A stretch of DNA of 64,000 nt from Euzebya tangerina (lineage in GTDB: Bacteria > Actinomycetota > Nitriliruptoria > Euzebyales > Euzebyaceae): NCBI RefSeq assembly GCF_003074135.1, contig NZ_PPDK01000001.1, positions 868,001 through 932,000 on the forward strand. The letters run 5' to 3'. The notes beneath the pieces were generated by a model, which was not told where the DNA came from, did not search any database, and saw only the letters and a program-made list of their open reading frames with translations. Positions 54,755-63,046 of the stretch are shown piece by piece (within the stretch, counting starts at the first letter, position 1; the number at the start of each line of letters is the position of its first letter). The position numbers and the translations under genes are program-made.

Positions 54755-55713
54755 GCGAGGAGACACCGGCCACGTTGTCCATCGCGGTCATCGCTGGTGG
54801 CCTGTCGTTGGAACGCGACGTCAGCCTCCGCTCCGGGACCCGTGTGGCTGCAGCGCTCGAGAGTCAGGGTCACGACGTGACGCTGCTGGACGTCGACCAG
54901 CACCTGCTGGACACACTCGAGACCGCACGGCCCGACGTCGCCTACATCGCCCTCCACGGCCGCATGGGCGAAGACGGAACCGTGCAGGGCCTGCTCGAGC
55001 TGCTCGACATCCCATTCACCGGTCCGGACGCTCGGGCCTCAGCAGCCTCATGGGACAAGGCCGTGGCGAAGGGTGTGTGGCGGCGGGCGGGTCTTCCGAC
55101 ACCCGACTGGGTCTCGTTGTCCTCCGACGCCATCCGGGATCTCGGGGCCGCCAGGATCCTTCCGCAGATCGTGCAACGACTTCCCCTCCCGCTGGTGGTC
55201 AAGCCCGCCCAGGGTGGTGGCAGCATGGGTGTTGGTTATGTCAACTCAGCTGAGCAGCTGACCGATGCGCTGATCGGCTCATTCCGCTATCACCCGGTCG
55301 CCGTTGTCGAGCGATTCGTCGCAGGTGTCGAGGTCGCCGTCTCGATCGTCGACGACCAACCACTCCCGGTCGTGGAGATCGAACTGCCCGACGAGGGCGG
55401 GGAAGACGTCCACTACGACTTCGCGGCCCGATACACCCCCGGCGGCGTCACCCTGCACGCTCCGGCACGTCTGGGCGAGACCGTGCTCAAGAACGTCACT
55501 GAAGTTGCGGTCGCTGCGTACAGGGCGTGTGATGCTCGGCACGTCACACGAGCAGACATGATCGTCGACCCGGGGGGGAATCCCTGGCTCTTGGAGTTGG
55601 ACACCTCGCCAGGGATGACCGAGACCTCGTTGCTCCCCGCGGCGGCGGATGCCGCAGGGGAGACCTTCGCCGCCCTCTGCGACCGCATCGTCCGGGCCGC
55701 TGTGGATCACTGA
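54751..55713 (+). CDS. ddl: D-alanine-D-alanine ligase
   Basis: A 320-residue ATP-grasp enzyme joining two D-Ala for peptidoglycan precursors. HGRMGEDGTVQGLLELLDIPFTG, VVKPAQGGGSMGV and LELDTSPGMTETSLLP are present in the right order. The ATG overlaps the aminotransferase stop. It converges with parB, with a 69-base gap that shows no clear terminator. Confidence 0.93.
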   Translation: MSEETPATLSIAVIAGGLSLERDVSLRSGTRVAAALESQGHDVTLLDVDQHLLDTLETARPDVAYIALHGRMGEDGTVQGLLELLDIPFTGPDARASAASWDKAVAKGVWRRAGLPTPDWVSLSSDAIRDLGAARILPQIVQRLPLPLVVKPAQGGGSMGVGYVNSAEQLTDALIGSFRYHPVAVVERFVAGVEVAVSIVDDQPLPVVEIELPDEGGEDVHYDFAARYTPGGVTLHAPARLGETVLKNVTEVAVAAYRACDARHVTRADMIVDPGGNPWLLELDTSPGMTETSLLPAAADAAGETFAALCDRIVRAAVDH

Positions 55714-55782
55714 ACAGGCTAAACGCGCTCAGATCCACTCTGACGGGAGATAGCAGCTACCTTGTGCCCGTGGGTAGGCCGA

Positions 55783-56682
55783 CTATCCCGCCAGGAGATC
55801 GCGACCAGCTCCGCGGCCCACGATGTCCAGGAGGCGCTCCAGGTCTTCGGCGCCGGAGAAGTCGATCACCAGGCGACCCCGCTTCAGGGAGCCCTTGATC
55901 TGGACCTTCGTGGCCAGGGCGTCGACCAGTCGCTGCTCGACGTGCGCAAATGTCGACGCGGACCGCTCGCGGGCGGCACTCGCCAGTTCGTTCATCTGGG
56001 CATCTGCCGCACGAGCGTGCCGCTCACTGATGGTTCGGACGAGCTCCTCGGTGTTCCGCACCGACAGCCCTTCGGCCAGCACCTGCTGCGCGACCCGGAC
56101 CTGCTCATCCCGCTCGTCCAGGCTCAGGAGCGCTCTGGCGTGGCCTGCGGAGAGGCTGCCCGCCACGACGTGCTCCTGGACCGGTTCGGGGAGCGCCAAC
56201 AGGCGCAGGGCGTTGGAGATGGCTGACCGTGATCGGCCCAGCTTGGTGGCCAAGGCGTCGTGGGTCATGCCGAAGTCGTCCAGCAGCTGCCGGTATGCCG
56301 TGGCCTCTTCAATCGGATCCAGATCGGCACGGTGGACGTTCTCCACCAGCGCTTCGGTGAGGAGCTGGTCATCTGCCGTATGCCGAACCACGACAGGCAC
56401 GTCGACCAAGCCCGCCATTCCCGCGGCCCTGAAACGCCGTTCACCGGCGACGATCTGGTACCCGCCCTCAGGACGAGGTCGAGCCACGATGGGCTGCAAC
56501 ATCCCGACCTCGGCCAGGCTGATGGCAAGTTCGTCCAGCAGCGCGTCATCGAAGTGATCGCGTGGCTGACGTGGGTTCGGATGCAGGTCGCCAAGAGGGA
56601 CCGTTATCAGTCCGGACTCCCCTGGGGCCGCTGCGGGGATCAACGCACCCAACCCGCGGCCCAGACCACCTTGCTTGCTCAT
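55783..56682 (-). CDS. parB: Chromosome partitioning protein ParB
   Basis: A 299-residue CTPase/DNA clamp. The CTP-binding part has GGYQIVAGERRFRAA, the helix-turn-helix region contains TKLGRSRSAISNALRLLALP, and the C-terminal dimerisation part is present. It binds parS sites, two of which lie in parA and rsmG, and acts with ParA. ATG at 56682 overlaps the parA stop (ATGA). Confidence 0.95.
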   Translation of the reverse strand: MSKQGGLGRGLGALIPAAAPGESGLITVPLGDLHPNPRQPRDHFDDALLDELAISLAEVGMLQPIVARPRPEGGYQIVAGERRFRAAGMAGLVDVPVVVRHTADDQLLTEALVENVHRADLDPIEEATAYRQLLDDFGMTHDALATKLGRSRSAISNALRLLALPEPVQEHVVAGSLSAGHARALLSLDERDEQVRVAQQVLAEGLSVRNTEELVRTISERHARAADAQMNELASAARERSASTFAHVEQRLVDALATKVQIKGSLKRGRLVIDFSGAEDLERLLDIVGRGAGRDLLAG

Positions 56683-57626
56683 GCCGACTCCTTGTTGTCC
56701 AAATCGCGGTGCTGTGCATCGAGGCGTTCGATGACCTCACGAGCCAGCCGCCGATAGGCCATCGAACCGCGGGATGCTGGGTCGAACTGGGTGATCGGCT
56801 GACCGAAGCCGGGGGCTTCCGCCAGACGGACCGTCCGCGGCACCATGCTCTGAAACACCAGGTCACCGAAGTGTTCGGTCACCTCGTCGACGACCTGCTG
56901 ACTCAGGTTCGTGCGGCCGTCCGCCATGGTCAGCGCGAAGCCCAGGATGTCGAGCCCAGGGTTGAGTTGGCCCTTGATCAGCTCGGCGTTTCGACGGAGT
57001 GCACCCAATCCCTCCAAGGCGAAGTACTCGCACTGGATCGGGACGATCACACCGGTCGCCGCAGCGAGGGCGTTCACGGTCAGCAACCCCAGACTGGGTG
57101 GGCAGTCGACCACGATGACGTCGACGTCGGCACGGACGGACTCCAGCGCACGAAGCAACTTGTGCTCCCGACTGAACGCACTGACCAACTCCACCTCAGC
57201 GCCAGCCAGGTCGATGTTGGCGCGAACCAACCGCAGGCCCGGTTGGCTCGTCGCCACGATTGCCTGCTGGATCGGGGCGTCGTCAACGAGGACGTCGTAG
57301 ATCGTCGTCTCATCGGGTGCCGCCCGCAGACCCAGGCCCGAACTGGCATTTCCCTGTGGGTCGAAGTCGATCAGCAGGACGTGGAGCGAGCGCTCGGCCA
57401 GCGCTGCGGCCAACGAGACCGCGGTTGTTGTCTTGCCGACGCCGCCCTTCTGGTTCGCCACCGCAAGAATGGGGGCGGGCGAGTAGCGGCGGGCCTGATT
57501 CTGCGTGTGGGGGGCGCCCCACCCAACTGGCGGGTCGGCCTCCGTGGGTGGCAGCACGCCAACAGGCGGAGGGGCTGGAACAGCGTCGCTCAAGTGTCTA
57601 CCTCGTCGGTGTTCCACGTGAAACAT
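56679..57626 (-). CDS. parA: Chromosome partitioning ATPase ParA
   Basis: A 315-residue deviant-Walker ATPase. The motif KGGVGKTTT spans about 60-68, with the switch DFDPQGN and DCPPSLG. The start at 57626 makes the first residues MFHVEH, which are translated from a parS site; a TTG at residue 12 is an alternative start. It works with ParB to move the origin region. It overlaps parB and follows rsmG. Confidence 0.95.
   Translation of the reverse strand: MFHVEHRRGRHLSDAVPAPPPVGVLPPTEADPPVGWGAPHTQNQARRYSPAPILAVANQKGGVGKTTTAVSLAAALAERSLHVLLIDFDPQGNASSGLGLRAAPDETTIYDVLVDDAPIQQAIVATSQPGLRLVRANIDLAGAEVELVSAFSREHKLLRALESVRADVDVIVVDCPPSLGLLTVNALAAATGVIVPIQCEYFALEGLGALRRNAELIKGQLNPGLDILGFALTMADGRTNLSQQVVDEVTEHFGDLVFQSMVPRTVRLAEAPGFGQPITQFDPASRGSMAYRRLAREVIERLDAQHRDLDNKESA
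57610..57625. promoter_or_regulatory. parS site at the parA start
   Basis: TGTTCCACGTGAAACA differs from the universal parS TGTTTCACGTGAAACA by one base. It covers the first codons of parA. Confidence 0.85.
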
Positions 57627-57665
57627 CGGGTGTGGAACCCGTGGTCGATGATCCGTGCGTTGCGT

Positions 57666-58424
57666 CTAGCGTCCGCCGCCCAGGGGAGCGGACTGAGGAA
57701 GCCCGTTTCGACGTGGAATCCCACGTGGAGGGCCACCGGATGCAACGATGCTAACAACAACCGTGCCACGATCCGCGGATGCAGCACCGCTCACGGGCAC
57801 GTCGGTCGTCGCGACCTCCTTCATACGCAGACGCCCCGAACACCGCTGGAAGTACCCGCGCTCTTGCTCCACCGATGCCCCTTTCACGGCCTCCAACCGC
57901 CCGCGAGGACGGAGGAACCCCCTGGACAGCTCAGCCACGATGTCCAGTCGGGCCAGCGCACGGGACACGACGCCGTCGTAGAGCCCTCGATAGGCCTCGT
58001 CGCGCGCCAGCTCCTCAGCCCGACCGGCCACAGCTCGCGCATTCTCCAGGCCGAGGATGTCGATGAACTCGTTCACGGCATCGACCTTCTTGCGTCTGGC
58101 ATCGATCAGCGTCCAGCCGACGTGTGGCCGGAGGATTGCTCCCACCAGCCCCGGCAATCCCCCACCCGTCCCGAGGTCGATCCAGTGCTGACCGTCCCCC
58201 GTCCGGATGAGCTCGATCACGGCCCGACACTCCGGGAGGTGGATGCTCTGGAGCAGGCCCCGATCACGGGCGGAGACCAGGTTGTGTGGAGACTCGCTGA
58301 TCAGCTGGCCCAAGAGGTCCAACTGCACCTGCTCGGACGCATCAGGCGTTTCACGTGAAACGCGAGCCGGTTGGGGCCGGCTCGCGTTCGGGTCAGGATC
58401 GGGGTGCTCTCCCGCTGAGTCCAT
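57666..58424 (-). CDS. rsmG: 16S rRNA (guanine527-N7) methyltransferase RsmG
   Basis: A 252-residue SAM-dependent methyltransferase (GidB). The SAM motif is WIDLGTGGGLPGLVGAIL and the family motif SRALARLDIVAE follows. ATG at 58424 overlaps the jag stop (TGATG). A parS site is translated as VSRET near the N-terminus. The C-terminal tail (GIPRRNGLPQSAPLGGGR) is typical of the family end. Confidence 0.93.
   Translation of the reverse strand: MDSAGEHPDPDPNASRPQPARVSRETPDASEQVQLDLLGQLISESPHNLVSARDRGLLQSIHLPECRAVIELIRTGDGQHWIDLGTGGGLPGLVGAILRPHVGWTLIDARRKKVDAVNEFIDILGLENARAVAGRAEELARDEAYRGLYDGVVSRALARLDIVAELSRGFLRPRGRLEAVKGASVEQERGYFQRCSGRLRMKEVATTDVPVSGAASADRGTVVVSIVASGGPPRGIPRRNGLPQSAPLGGGR
58347..58362. 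promoter_or_regulatory. parS site inside rsmG
   Basis: CGTTTCACGTGAAACG is a perfect 16-bp palindrome with the complete 14-bp parS core. It is inside the start of rsmG. Degenerate CACGTG/ACGTGG sites lie at 57705-57730. Confidence 0.88.
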
Positions 58425-58933
58425 CAACTCTGCGGGTGGATGACCACGCGTCGGCGTGGCTCGGCACCCTCGCTGGCCGATGTCACACCACCGGATGAGG
58501 ACACCAGGTTGTGCATCATCTTCCGCTCGAAGGCATCCATCGGGTCGAGCTTCACGGGTTGGTTGGTCTCTCGTACCTCGGCAATCGCCTCGCGGCAGTG
58601 CTCTCGCAGCTTCTCCAACTGTCGTTCGCGATAGCCCTCGACGTCAACCCGCACGTGGCTGCGTCGCTCGGTTTGTCGTTGCACCGAACTGCGGACCAGT
58701 TCCTGGAGGGCATCCAGCGTCGCCCCTCGCCGGCCGATCAGCAGGCCACTTCCCACATCCTGGAGCGTCACGACAGCCTGGTCCTCCTTCACGACGATCT
58801 CGATGTCGCCAGGCAGGTCGAGGATGTCGAGCAAGCCTTCCATGAAGTCGGCGGCGAGATCTGCATCTTCGTCCATCTGGTCCAGCACCGAGACCTCATC
58901 TTCCGGCGCGTCGAGCTCAGGTTGTGCACTCAT
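58424..58933 (-). CDS. jag: Jag/KhpB RNA-binding protein (KH-R3H)
   Basis: A 169-residue RNA-binding protein with an acidic N-terminus, a KH domain (VGSGLLIGRRGATLDALQELV with the RRG loop) and a C-terminal R3H-like domain (ETNQPVKLDPMDAFERKMMHNLV). The N-terminal Jag_N domain is missing, as in other actinobacteria. ATG at 58933 has AAAGG upstream. It lies between yidC and rsmG as usual. Confidence 0.92.
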   Translation of the reverse strand: MSAQPELDAPEDEVSVLDQMDEDADLAADFMEGLLDILDLPGDIEIVVKEDQAVVTLQDVGSGLLIGRRGATLDALQELVRSSVQRQTERRSHVRVDVEGYRERQLEKLREHCREAIAEVRETNQPVKLDPMDAFERKMMHNLVSSSGGVTSASEGAEPRRRVVIHPQS

Positions 58934-59003
58934 GTCTTGCCTTTCATGTGGTGTAGCGGACGGCCGCCGGATGGGGGAGTGACTCGCCATCCGTGCGGTT
59001 CGC

Positions 59004-60050
59004 CTAGGACTGTGACTTCTTGCCTGTTGATGGGCTGCCGCTCGACTTGTTCGACGACGACTTCCTCGAGTTCGACTTCTTGCCCTGATTCCTCTGGGCT
59101 TGGGACTTCCCGGCCTGTCCGTTCTTATTGCCGTTGCCCGAGCCGTTCTTCCCGTCGTTCTTGCCCTTCGAGTCCTTCACGACGTCGGAGGACTGGTCGC
59201 TCTTGCCAGAGACGTCGCGCTTGCGGCGCGCTGCCGCCGCACGCTTCTTGCGACGGTGCTCTTCCTTCCGAGCCTCAGCAGCGGCCTCCTCCTCAGCAGC
59301 GACCTTCCGGAAGATCAGTGCCTGCTGACCCATGGTCCAGAGGTTCGTCGTCACCCAGTACAGCACCACGCCGATGGGGAAGGTGAACGACAGGAAGCCC
59401 AGGAAGACCGGCATCACGTAGAGCATGATCTTCTGGACCTGCGCCTGCTGATCGTTGCTCGTGCTGTTGGGGTCATTCGCGTTCCGGGCCTGCATCTGCT
59501 TCTGCGACCAGTAGGTCGTGGCAACCTGCAGGATGACCAGGGCGATGGCGCCGATCTCGAAGCTGCCCTGCGCGGTGTTGGTGAGGCTCTCGATGCCGAG
59601 CCACGGCGCACCTTCGAGCTCGGGGATGCGCAGCGAGTCGTCACCGGCCGGCTGCAGCACACGGAACAGGGCGAAGAAGATCGGCATCTGCAGCAGCAGG
59701 GGCAGACAGCCGCCCACGGGGTTGACACCGTGCTCCTGATACAAGGCCATCTGGGCCTCGCGTTGCTTCTCCTTCAGCTTCTGATACCGCTCGGGATCGG
59801 TCTTGCGCATCCCCGGGTCGGCTTTGTACTTGGCCTGGATCTTCTTGAGCTCAGGCTGGATCTGCTGCATCCCGCGCATCGAGCGGGTCTGGCGCACCAT
59901 CAGGGGGATCAGGAAGATCCGCACGGTGACGGTCAGCAGGATGATGGCAATGCCCCAGGCGAACTGTCCGACCAGTGGCTCCAGCAATCCTTCGTAGAAT
60001 CGCAGGATCGCCTCCAGGCCATCCAGTAAGCCGTTCCATATTGCGCCCAT
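59004..60050 (-). CDS. yidC: Membrane protein insertase YidC
   Basis: A 348-residue insertase with five membrane helices; the cavity Arg lies in VRIFLIPLMVRQTRSM and the hairpin GGCLPLLLQMPIFFALFRVL is a family signature. The last ~85 residues are a long basic, Gly/Ser/Lys/Asn-rich tail that probably binds ribosomes. The ATG overlaps the yidD stop. Confidence 0.94.
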   Translation of the reverse strand: MGAIWNGLLDGLEAILRFYEGLLEPLVGQFAWGIAIILLTVTVRIFLIPLMVRQTRSMRGMQQIQPELKKIQAKYKADPGMRKTDPERYQKLKEKQREAQMALYQEHGVNPVGGCLPLLLQMPIFFALFRVLQPAGDDSLRIPELEGAPWLGIESLTNTAQGSFEIGAIALVILQVATTYWSQKQMQARNANDPNSTSNDQQAQVQKIMLYVMPVFLGFLSFTFPIGVVLYWVTTNLWTMGQQALIFRKVAAEEEAAAEARKEEHRRKKRAAAARRKRDVSGKSDQSSDVVKDSKGKNDGKNGSGNGNKNGQAGKSQAQRNQGKKSNSRKSSSNKSSGSPSTGKKSQS

Positions 60051-60385
60051 CAGGCCACGCTCTCCTCAGTGTCGTTCATCGGTGCCCTGTTGACGGCGGT
60101 ATCGACGAACGTGTGTTCGGTGTCGGTGTTCTTCCTCGGGGGAACGGGGTCAAGGCCCGTTCCACCCCATGGGTGGCAGCGCAGCAGACGCCGCGTCGTG
60201 AGGTACAGGCCCTTGAATCCCCCGTGCACGCGCAGTGCCTCGAGGGCATAGGCGGAGCAGGTCGGGTGGTACCGGCAGCGGTCCTGCATTCTGGGAACGA
60301 GCCGGTAGAGCCGAATCGGCAGTTGCAGGATCCATGCCAGTGGCGACGCGGCTGGGACGTCCACGGTGCGGTCTGACCCGGTCAC
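60050..60385 (-). CDS. yidD: Membrane protein insertion efficiency factor YidD
   Basis: A 111-residue membrane-associated protein with the signature [20 protein letters not shown] and [18 protein letters not shown] at 60385 overlaps the rnpA stop. It assists YidC, whose gene follows by one-base overlap. Confidence 0.93.
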   Translation of the reverse strand: MTGSDRTVDVPAASPLAWILQLPIRLYRLVPRMQDRCRYHPTCSAYALEALRVHGGFKGLYLTTRRLLRCHPWGGTGLDPVPPRKNTDTEHTFVDTAVNRAPMNDTEESVA

Positions 60386-60726
60386 GACAGCCTCACCCGT
60401 GCGGTCGCGCGTGAGATGCTCTGGTGAACCTCATCGCGCAACTGCCCATACGGCGCGCGGTCGGCCCCGGTCTTGCCACTCACCACAAGGTCATAGCCAC
60501 GTGGCAGTGGCTGCTCACGAAGCGCAGCGCGGATCCGGCGCTTGGCGGTGTTGCGCATCACGGCATTGCCGACCCGCCGTCCGGCGACGACGGCGACGCG
60601 GGTGTGGTCGACGGCACCACGACCAGCGTGGACGAGGACATGCCGTGACCCGGCGGCACAGCGCGCTCCGATCACTCGTCGGATGTCTCGGGCGGAGCGG
60701 AGACGCGCGGTTCTCACAGCCTCCAC
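60382..60726 (-). CDS. rnpA: Ribonuclease P protein component
   Basis: A 114-residue basic protein that binds RNase P RNA for 5' tRNA maturation. It has the RNR motif region [26 protein letters not shown] at 60726 or the GTG three codons later could start it. It lies between rpmH and yidD as in most bacteria. Confidence 0.92.
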   Translation of the reverse strand: MEAVRTARLRSARDIRRVIGARCAAGSRHVLVHAGRGAVDHTRVAVVAGRRVGNAVMRNTAKRRIRAALREQPLPRGYDLVVSGKTGADRAPYGQLRDEVHQSISRATARVRLS

Positions 60727-60778
60727 GGTATCGACATGCGTGCGGTGCCGTCCGAGCAGATGGGGGGTGACGACGGTC

Positions 60779-60913
60779 TCAGGCCGACAGACGCTTGCGA
60801 CCCTTGGCGCGACGCGCCTTGATGACGCGACGTCCCGCCGGCGTCGACATCCGGTTGCGGAAGCCGTGCTTGCGCTTGCGGCGGCGGTTGTTTGGTTGAT
60901 AGGTGCGCTTCAT
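60779..60913 (-). CDS. rpmH: 50S ribosomal protein L34
   Basis: A 44-residue protein [18 protein letters not shown] followed by [22 protein letters not shown], the standard L34. GAGGT lies seven bases before the ATG at 60913. The first gene of the minus-strand rpmH-parB run. Confidence 0.96.
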   Translation of the reverse strand: MKRTYQPNNRRRKRKHGFRNRMSTPAGRRVIKARRAKGRKRLSA

Positions 60914-61304
60914 GGGTGACCTCGAACATCGAGTGGGGTCTCGCAGCCGGGAACGTGACCGTCCCGCGCGAGGGTGAAGTTGGTGCGGCGCGTGCGCTGA
61001 ACTGGTGGTCATAACTGGTGGCCGGGCACTCGTCGTCAGGGTTCGGAACCCGTGGTGCGGCCTCACGCGCGAATCACAAGGGTACCGACCCCCCTCTGGT
61101 GGCGTCAACCACGACCAATCGGCCCTTGTTGGCCCTCCTGGCCTGTGCCAGACTCGCATGCCTTGTCACGTCGTTCCCCGTTGGTCCTGGCGACGGCGAC
61201 AGTCCGTTACCGGCACCTCCAGCAGCCAGGACCATCGTGATGGTCACCGAACACCCCTACGGGCAGCGGCCGCCTGCCTTCACACCGCCACAGGACCCAA
61301 CCTC
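60914..61304. other. Divergent rpmH-dnaA intergenic region
   Basis: These 391 bases must hold the promoters of rpmH and dnaA. I could not find a convincing -35/-10 pair for either, nor perfect DnaA boxes. A minus-strand TTATGA (61016-61011) is a weak -10 candidate for rpmH. Confidence 0.5.
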
Positions 61305-62723
61305 TTGACCGATCTCAACCCCTCCGATCTCGACGACGCGTGGAAGGTTGCGGTCCAGACCCTGTCATCCAGTGTGTCCAGTGCCGCCCAACTGACCTGG
61401 CTCGACGACACCCAGCCGGTGGGGCTCTCGGACGGCATCTTCGTCCTCTCGGCGCCCAACCCGTTCGCCCAGGAGCAGATGAAGCGGCGCTTCAGCGATG
61501 ACCTCGTCAACGCCCTGTCCGGAGCCGTCGGCCAACCGGTCCAGGTGCTGATCACTGCGCGGGCCGATGACACCCCGGCGGAGACGATCAGTGCCCCCGT
61601 CCCACTGGACGACCCGCCGGAGATGCGGTTGGTGGAGAACAAGCCCTCGCCCTCTCCGACGTCGACGGTCACGTCGAACTCGCTGGCCGAGGCCAACCTC
61701 TCAGACAAGTACGTCTTCGACCGATTCGTGATCGGACCGGGCAACCGGTTTGCTCACGCGGCGGCCTTCGCGGTCGCCGAGGCGCCGGCCAAGGCCTACA
61801 ACCCGCTGTTCATCTACGGCGACTCGGGGCTCGGTAAGACCCACCTGCTCCAAGCCATCGGTCACTACATCGGCCGGCTCTACCCGCGGACCAAGATCAC
61901 CTACGTCACCAGTGAGCAGTTCACGTCGGAGTTCATCGAAGGCGTGCGGCGCGGCCAGCAGGCCCAGTTCCAGCGGCGCTACCGCGACGTCGACATCCTG
62001 CTGATCGACGACATCCAGTTCCTGGAGAAGGCCGAGCGGACCCAGGAGGAGTTCTTCCACACCTTCAACGCCCTGCACCACGCCGAGAAGCAGATCGTCC
62101 TCACCTCCGACCGCCCACCGCGGCAGCTCGAGCGCCTGGAGGCGCGACTCGTCACCCGCTTCGAGATGGGTCTGCTCACCGATGTGCAGCCACCCGACCT
62201 CGAGACACGACTCGCCATCCTCCGGCGCAAGGCGGACATCGATGACGTCGCGGTGCCAGGCGACGTGCTGGAACTGATCGCGGGGCGCATCTCGACCAAC
62301 ATCCGGGAGTTGGAGGGGGCGCTCATCAGGGTGATCGCCGCTGCCAGTCTGTCCAAGCAGCCGGTGACCATGAGCCTGGCGGAGACGGCACTCAAAGACG
62401 TCTTCCCCGAGGCCCGGACCGGCGACATCACCGCCGAGCTGATCATCGACGAGACCGCCACCTACTTCAACCTCACGCCCGAGGAGCTGTGCTCCAAGAA
62501 GCGAACCCGCTCTCTGGTCAACGCGCGACAGATCGCCATGTACCTCACCAGGGAGCTGACGGAGCTGTCCCTGCCGAAGATCGGTGAGGCCTTCGGAGGT
62601 CGTGACCACACCACCGTCATGCACGCGAACAAGAAGATCACGAAGCTGATCAAGGAACGGGCCGCCACGTTCGAGCAGATCCAGGATCTGACCAGTCACA
62701 TCAAGCTGCGTGCCCGGGGTTGA
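61305..62723 (+). CDS. dnaA: Replication initiator DnaA
   Basis: A 472-residue AAA+ initiator. N-terminal DnaB/helper domain I (to about 85), variable linker, then AAA+ domain III with Walker A GDSGLGKTH (172-180) and Walker B LLIDDIQF (Asp235-Asp236), and domain IV with the box-binding motif GGRDHTTVMHA. The start is TTG at 61305 with AGGA nine bases upstream; an open frame continues upstream but is not protein-like. It is followed by the origin and dnaN. Confidence 0.96.
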   Translation: MTDLNPSDLDDAWKVAVQTLSSSVSSAAQLTWLDDTQPVGLSDGIFVLSAPNPFAQEQMKRRFSDDLVNALSGAVGQPVQVLITARADDTPAETISAPVPLDDPPEMRLVENKPSPSPTSTVTSNSLAEANLSDKYVFDRFVIGPGNRFAHAAAFAVAEAPAKAYNPLFIYGDSGLGKTHLLQAIGHYIGRLYPRTKITYVTSEQFTSEFIEGVRRGQQAQFQRRYRDVDILLIDDIQFLEKAERTQEEFFHTFNALHHAEKQIVLTSDRPPRQLERLEARLVTRFEMGLLTDVQPPDLETRLAILRRKADIDDVAVPGDVLELIAGRISTNIRELEGALIRVIAAASLSKQPVTMSLAETALKDVFPEARTGDITAELIIDETATYFNLTPEELCSKKRTRSLVNARQIAMYLTRELTELSLPKIGEAFGGRDHTTVMHANKKITKLIKERAATFEQIQDLTSHIKLRARG

Positions 62724-62772
62724 GCCGTCCTCCGCACGTCCGGGCAGGTCACCGATCCGTCCACAGCCACCA

Positions 62773-62781
62773 TGTGGACAA
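62773..62781 (-). promoter_or_regulatory. DnaA box
   Basis: TGTGGACAA, a perfect TTGTCCACA on the minus strand. A weaker CCGTCCACA lies nearby on the plus strand at 62757. Confidence 0.85.
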
Positions 62782-62783
62782 CC

Positions 62784-62792
62784 TGTCGACAA
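62784..62792 (-). promoter_or_regulatory. DnaA box, one mismatch
   Basis: TGTCGACAA, eight of nine bases of the minus-strand box, two bases from the perfect one. Confidence 0.6.
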
Positions 62793-62927
62793 CCTCGCGC
62801 TGTGCACACGCGACGAGGCAGACTGTGCGAACACCACATGGCATTCAGGGAACTACACGAGTGCCACACACGAGCTGCACATCACTACACACACGACGAA
62901 GAGGCTGCTGACCAGGCACAACGCGCG

Positions 62928-62936
62928 TTGTCCACA
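62928..62936 (+). promoter_or_regulatory. DnaA box
   Basis: TTGTCCACA, perfect, on the plus strand, just before the trinucleotide-rich stretch. Confidence 0.85.
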
Positions 62937-63046
62937 GGTACTGACAGCCCCTACAACTACAACTACATCTTGTACATACGAGTCCTTCTCAACCCCGTAG
63001 GCCGATCTCGCGGTGGATATCGCATCCCCGCGACCAGGAGTAGACG

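Larger units (their letters stand above)
62724..63046. other. Predicted chromosomal replication origin (oriC)
   Basis: The dnaA-dnaN gap is 323 bases, lower in GC than its surroundings, and holds several DnaA boxes, two matching TTGTCCACA exactly. A trinucleotide-rich stretch CTACAACTACAACTACATC (62951-62969) lies 14 bases after the last perfect box, at the place where a DnaA-trio/unwinding element is expected. Its position is the classical actinobacterial oriC position. Confidence 0.85.

Noticed and set aside
56562-58358. Long plus-strand open frame opposite parA and rsmG
   Set aside because: No recognisable domain; opposite strand has Walker motif, SAM motif and translated parS sites.
61005-61304. 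Longer dnaA product beginning far upstream
   Set aside because: The extra sequence is not protein-like, and the TTG at 61305 gives the usual DnaA length with a Shine-Dalgarno.
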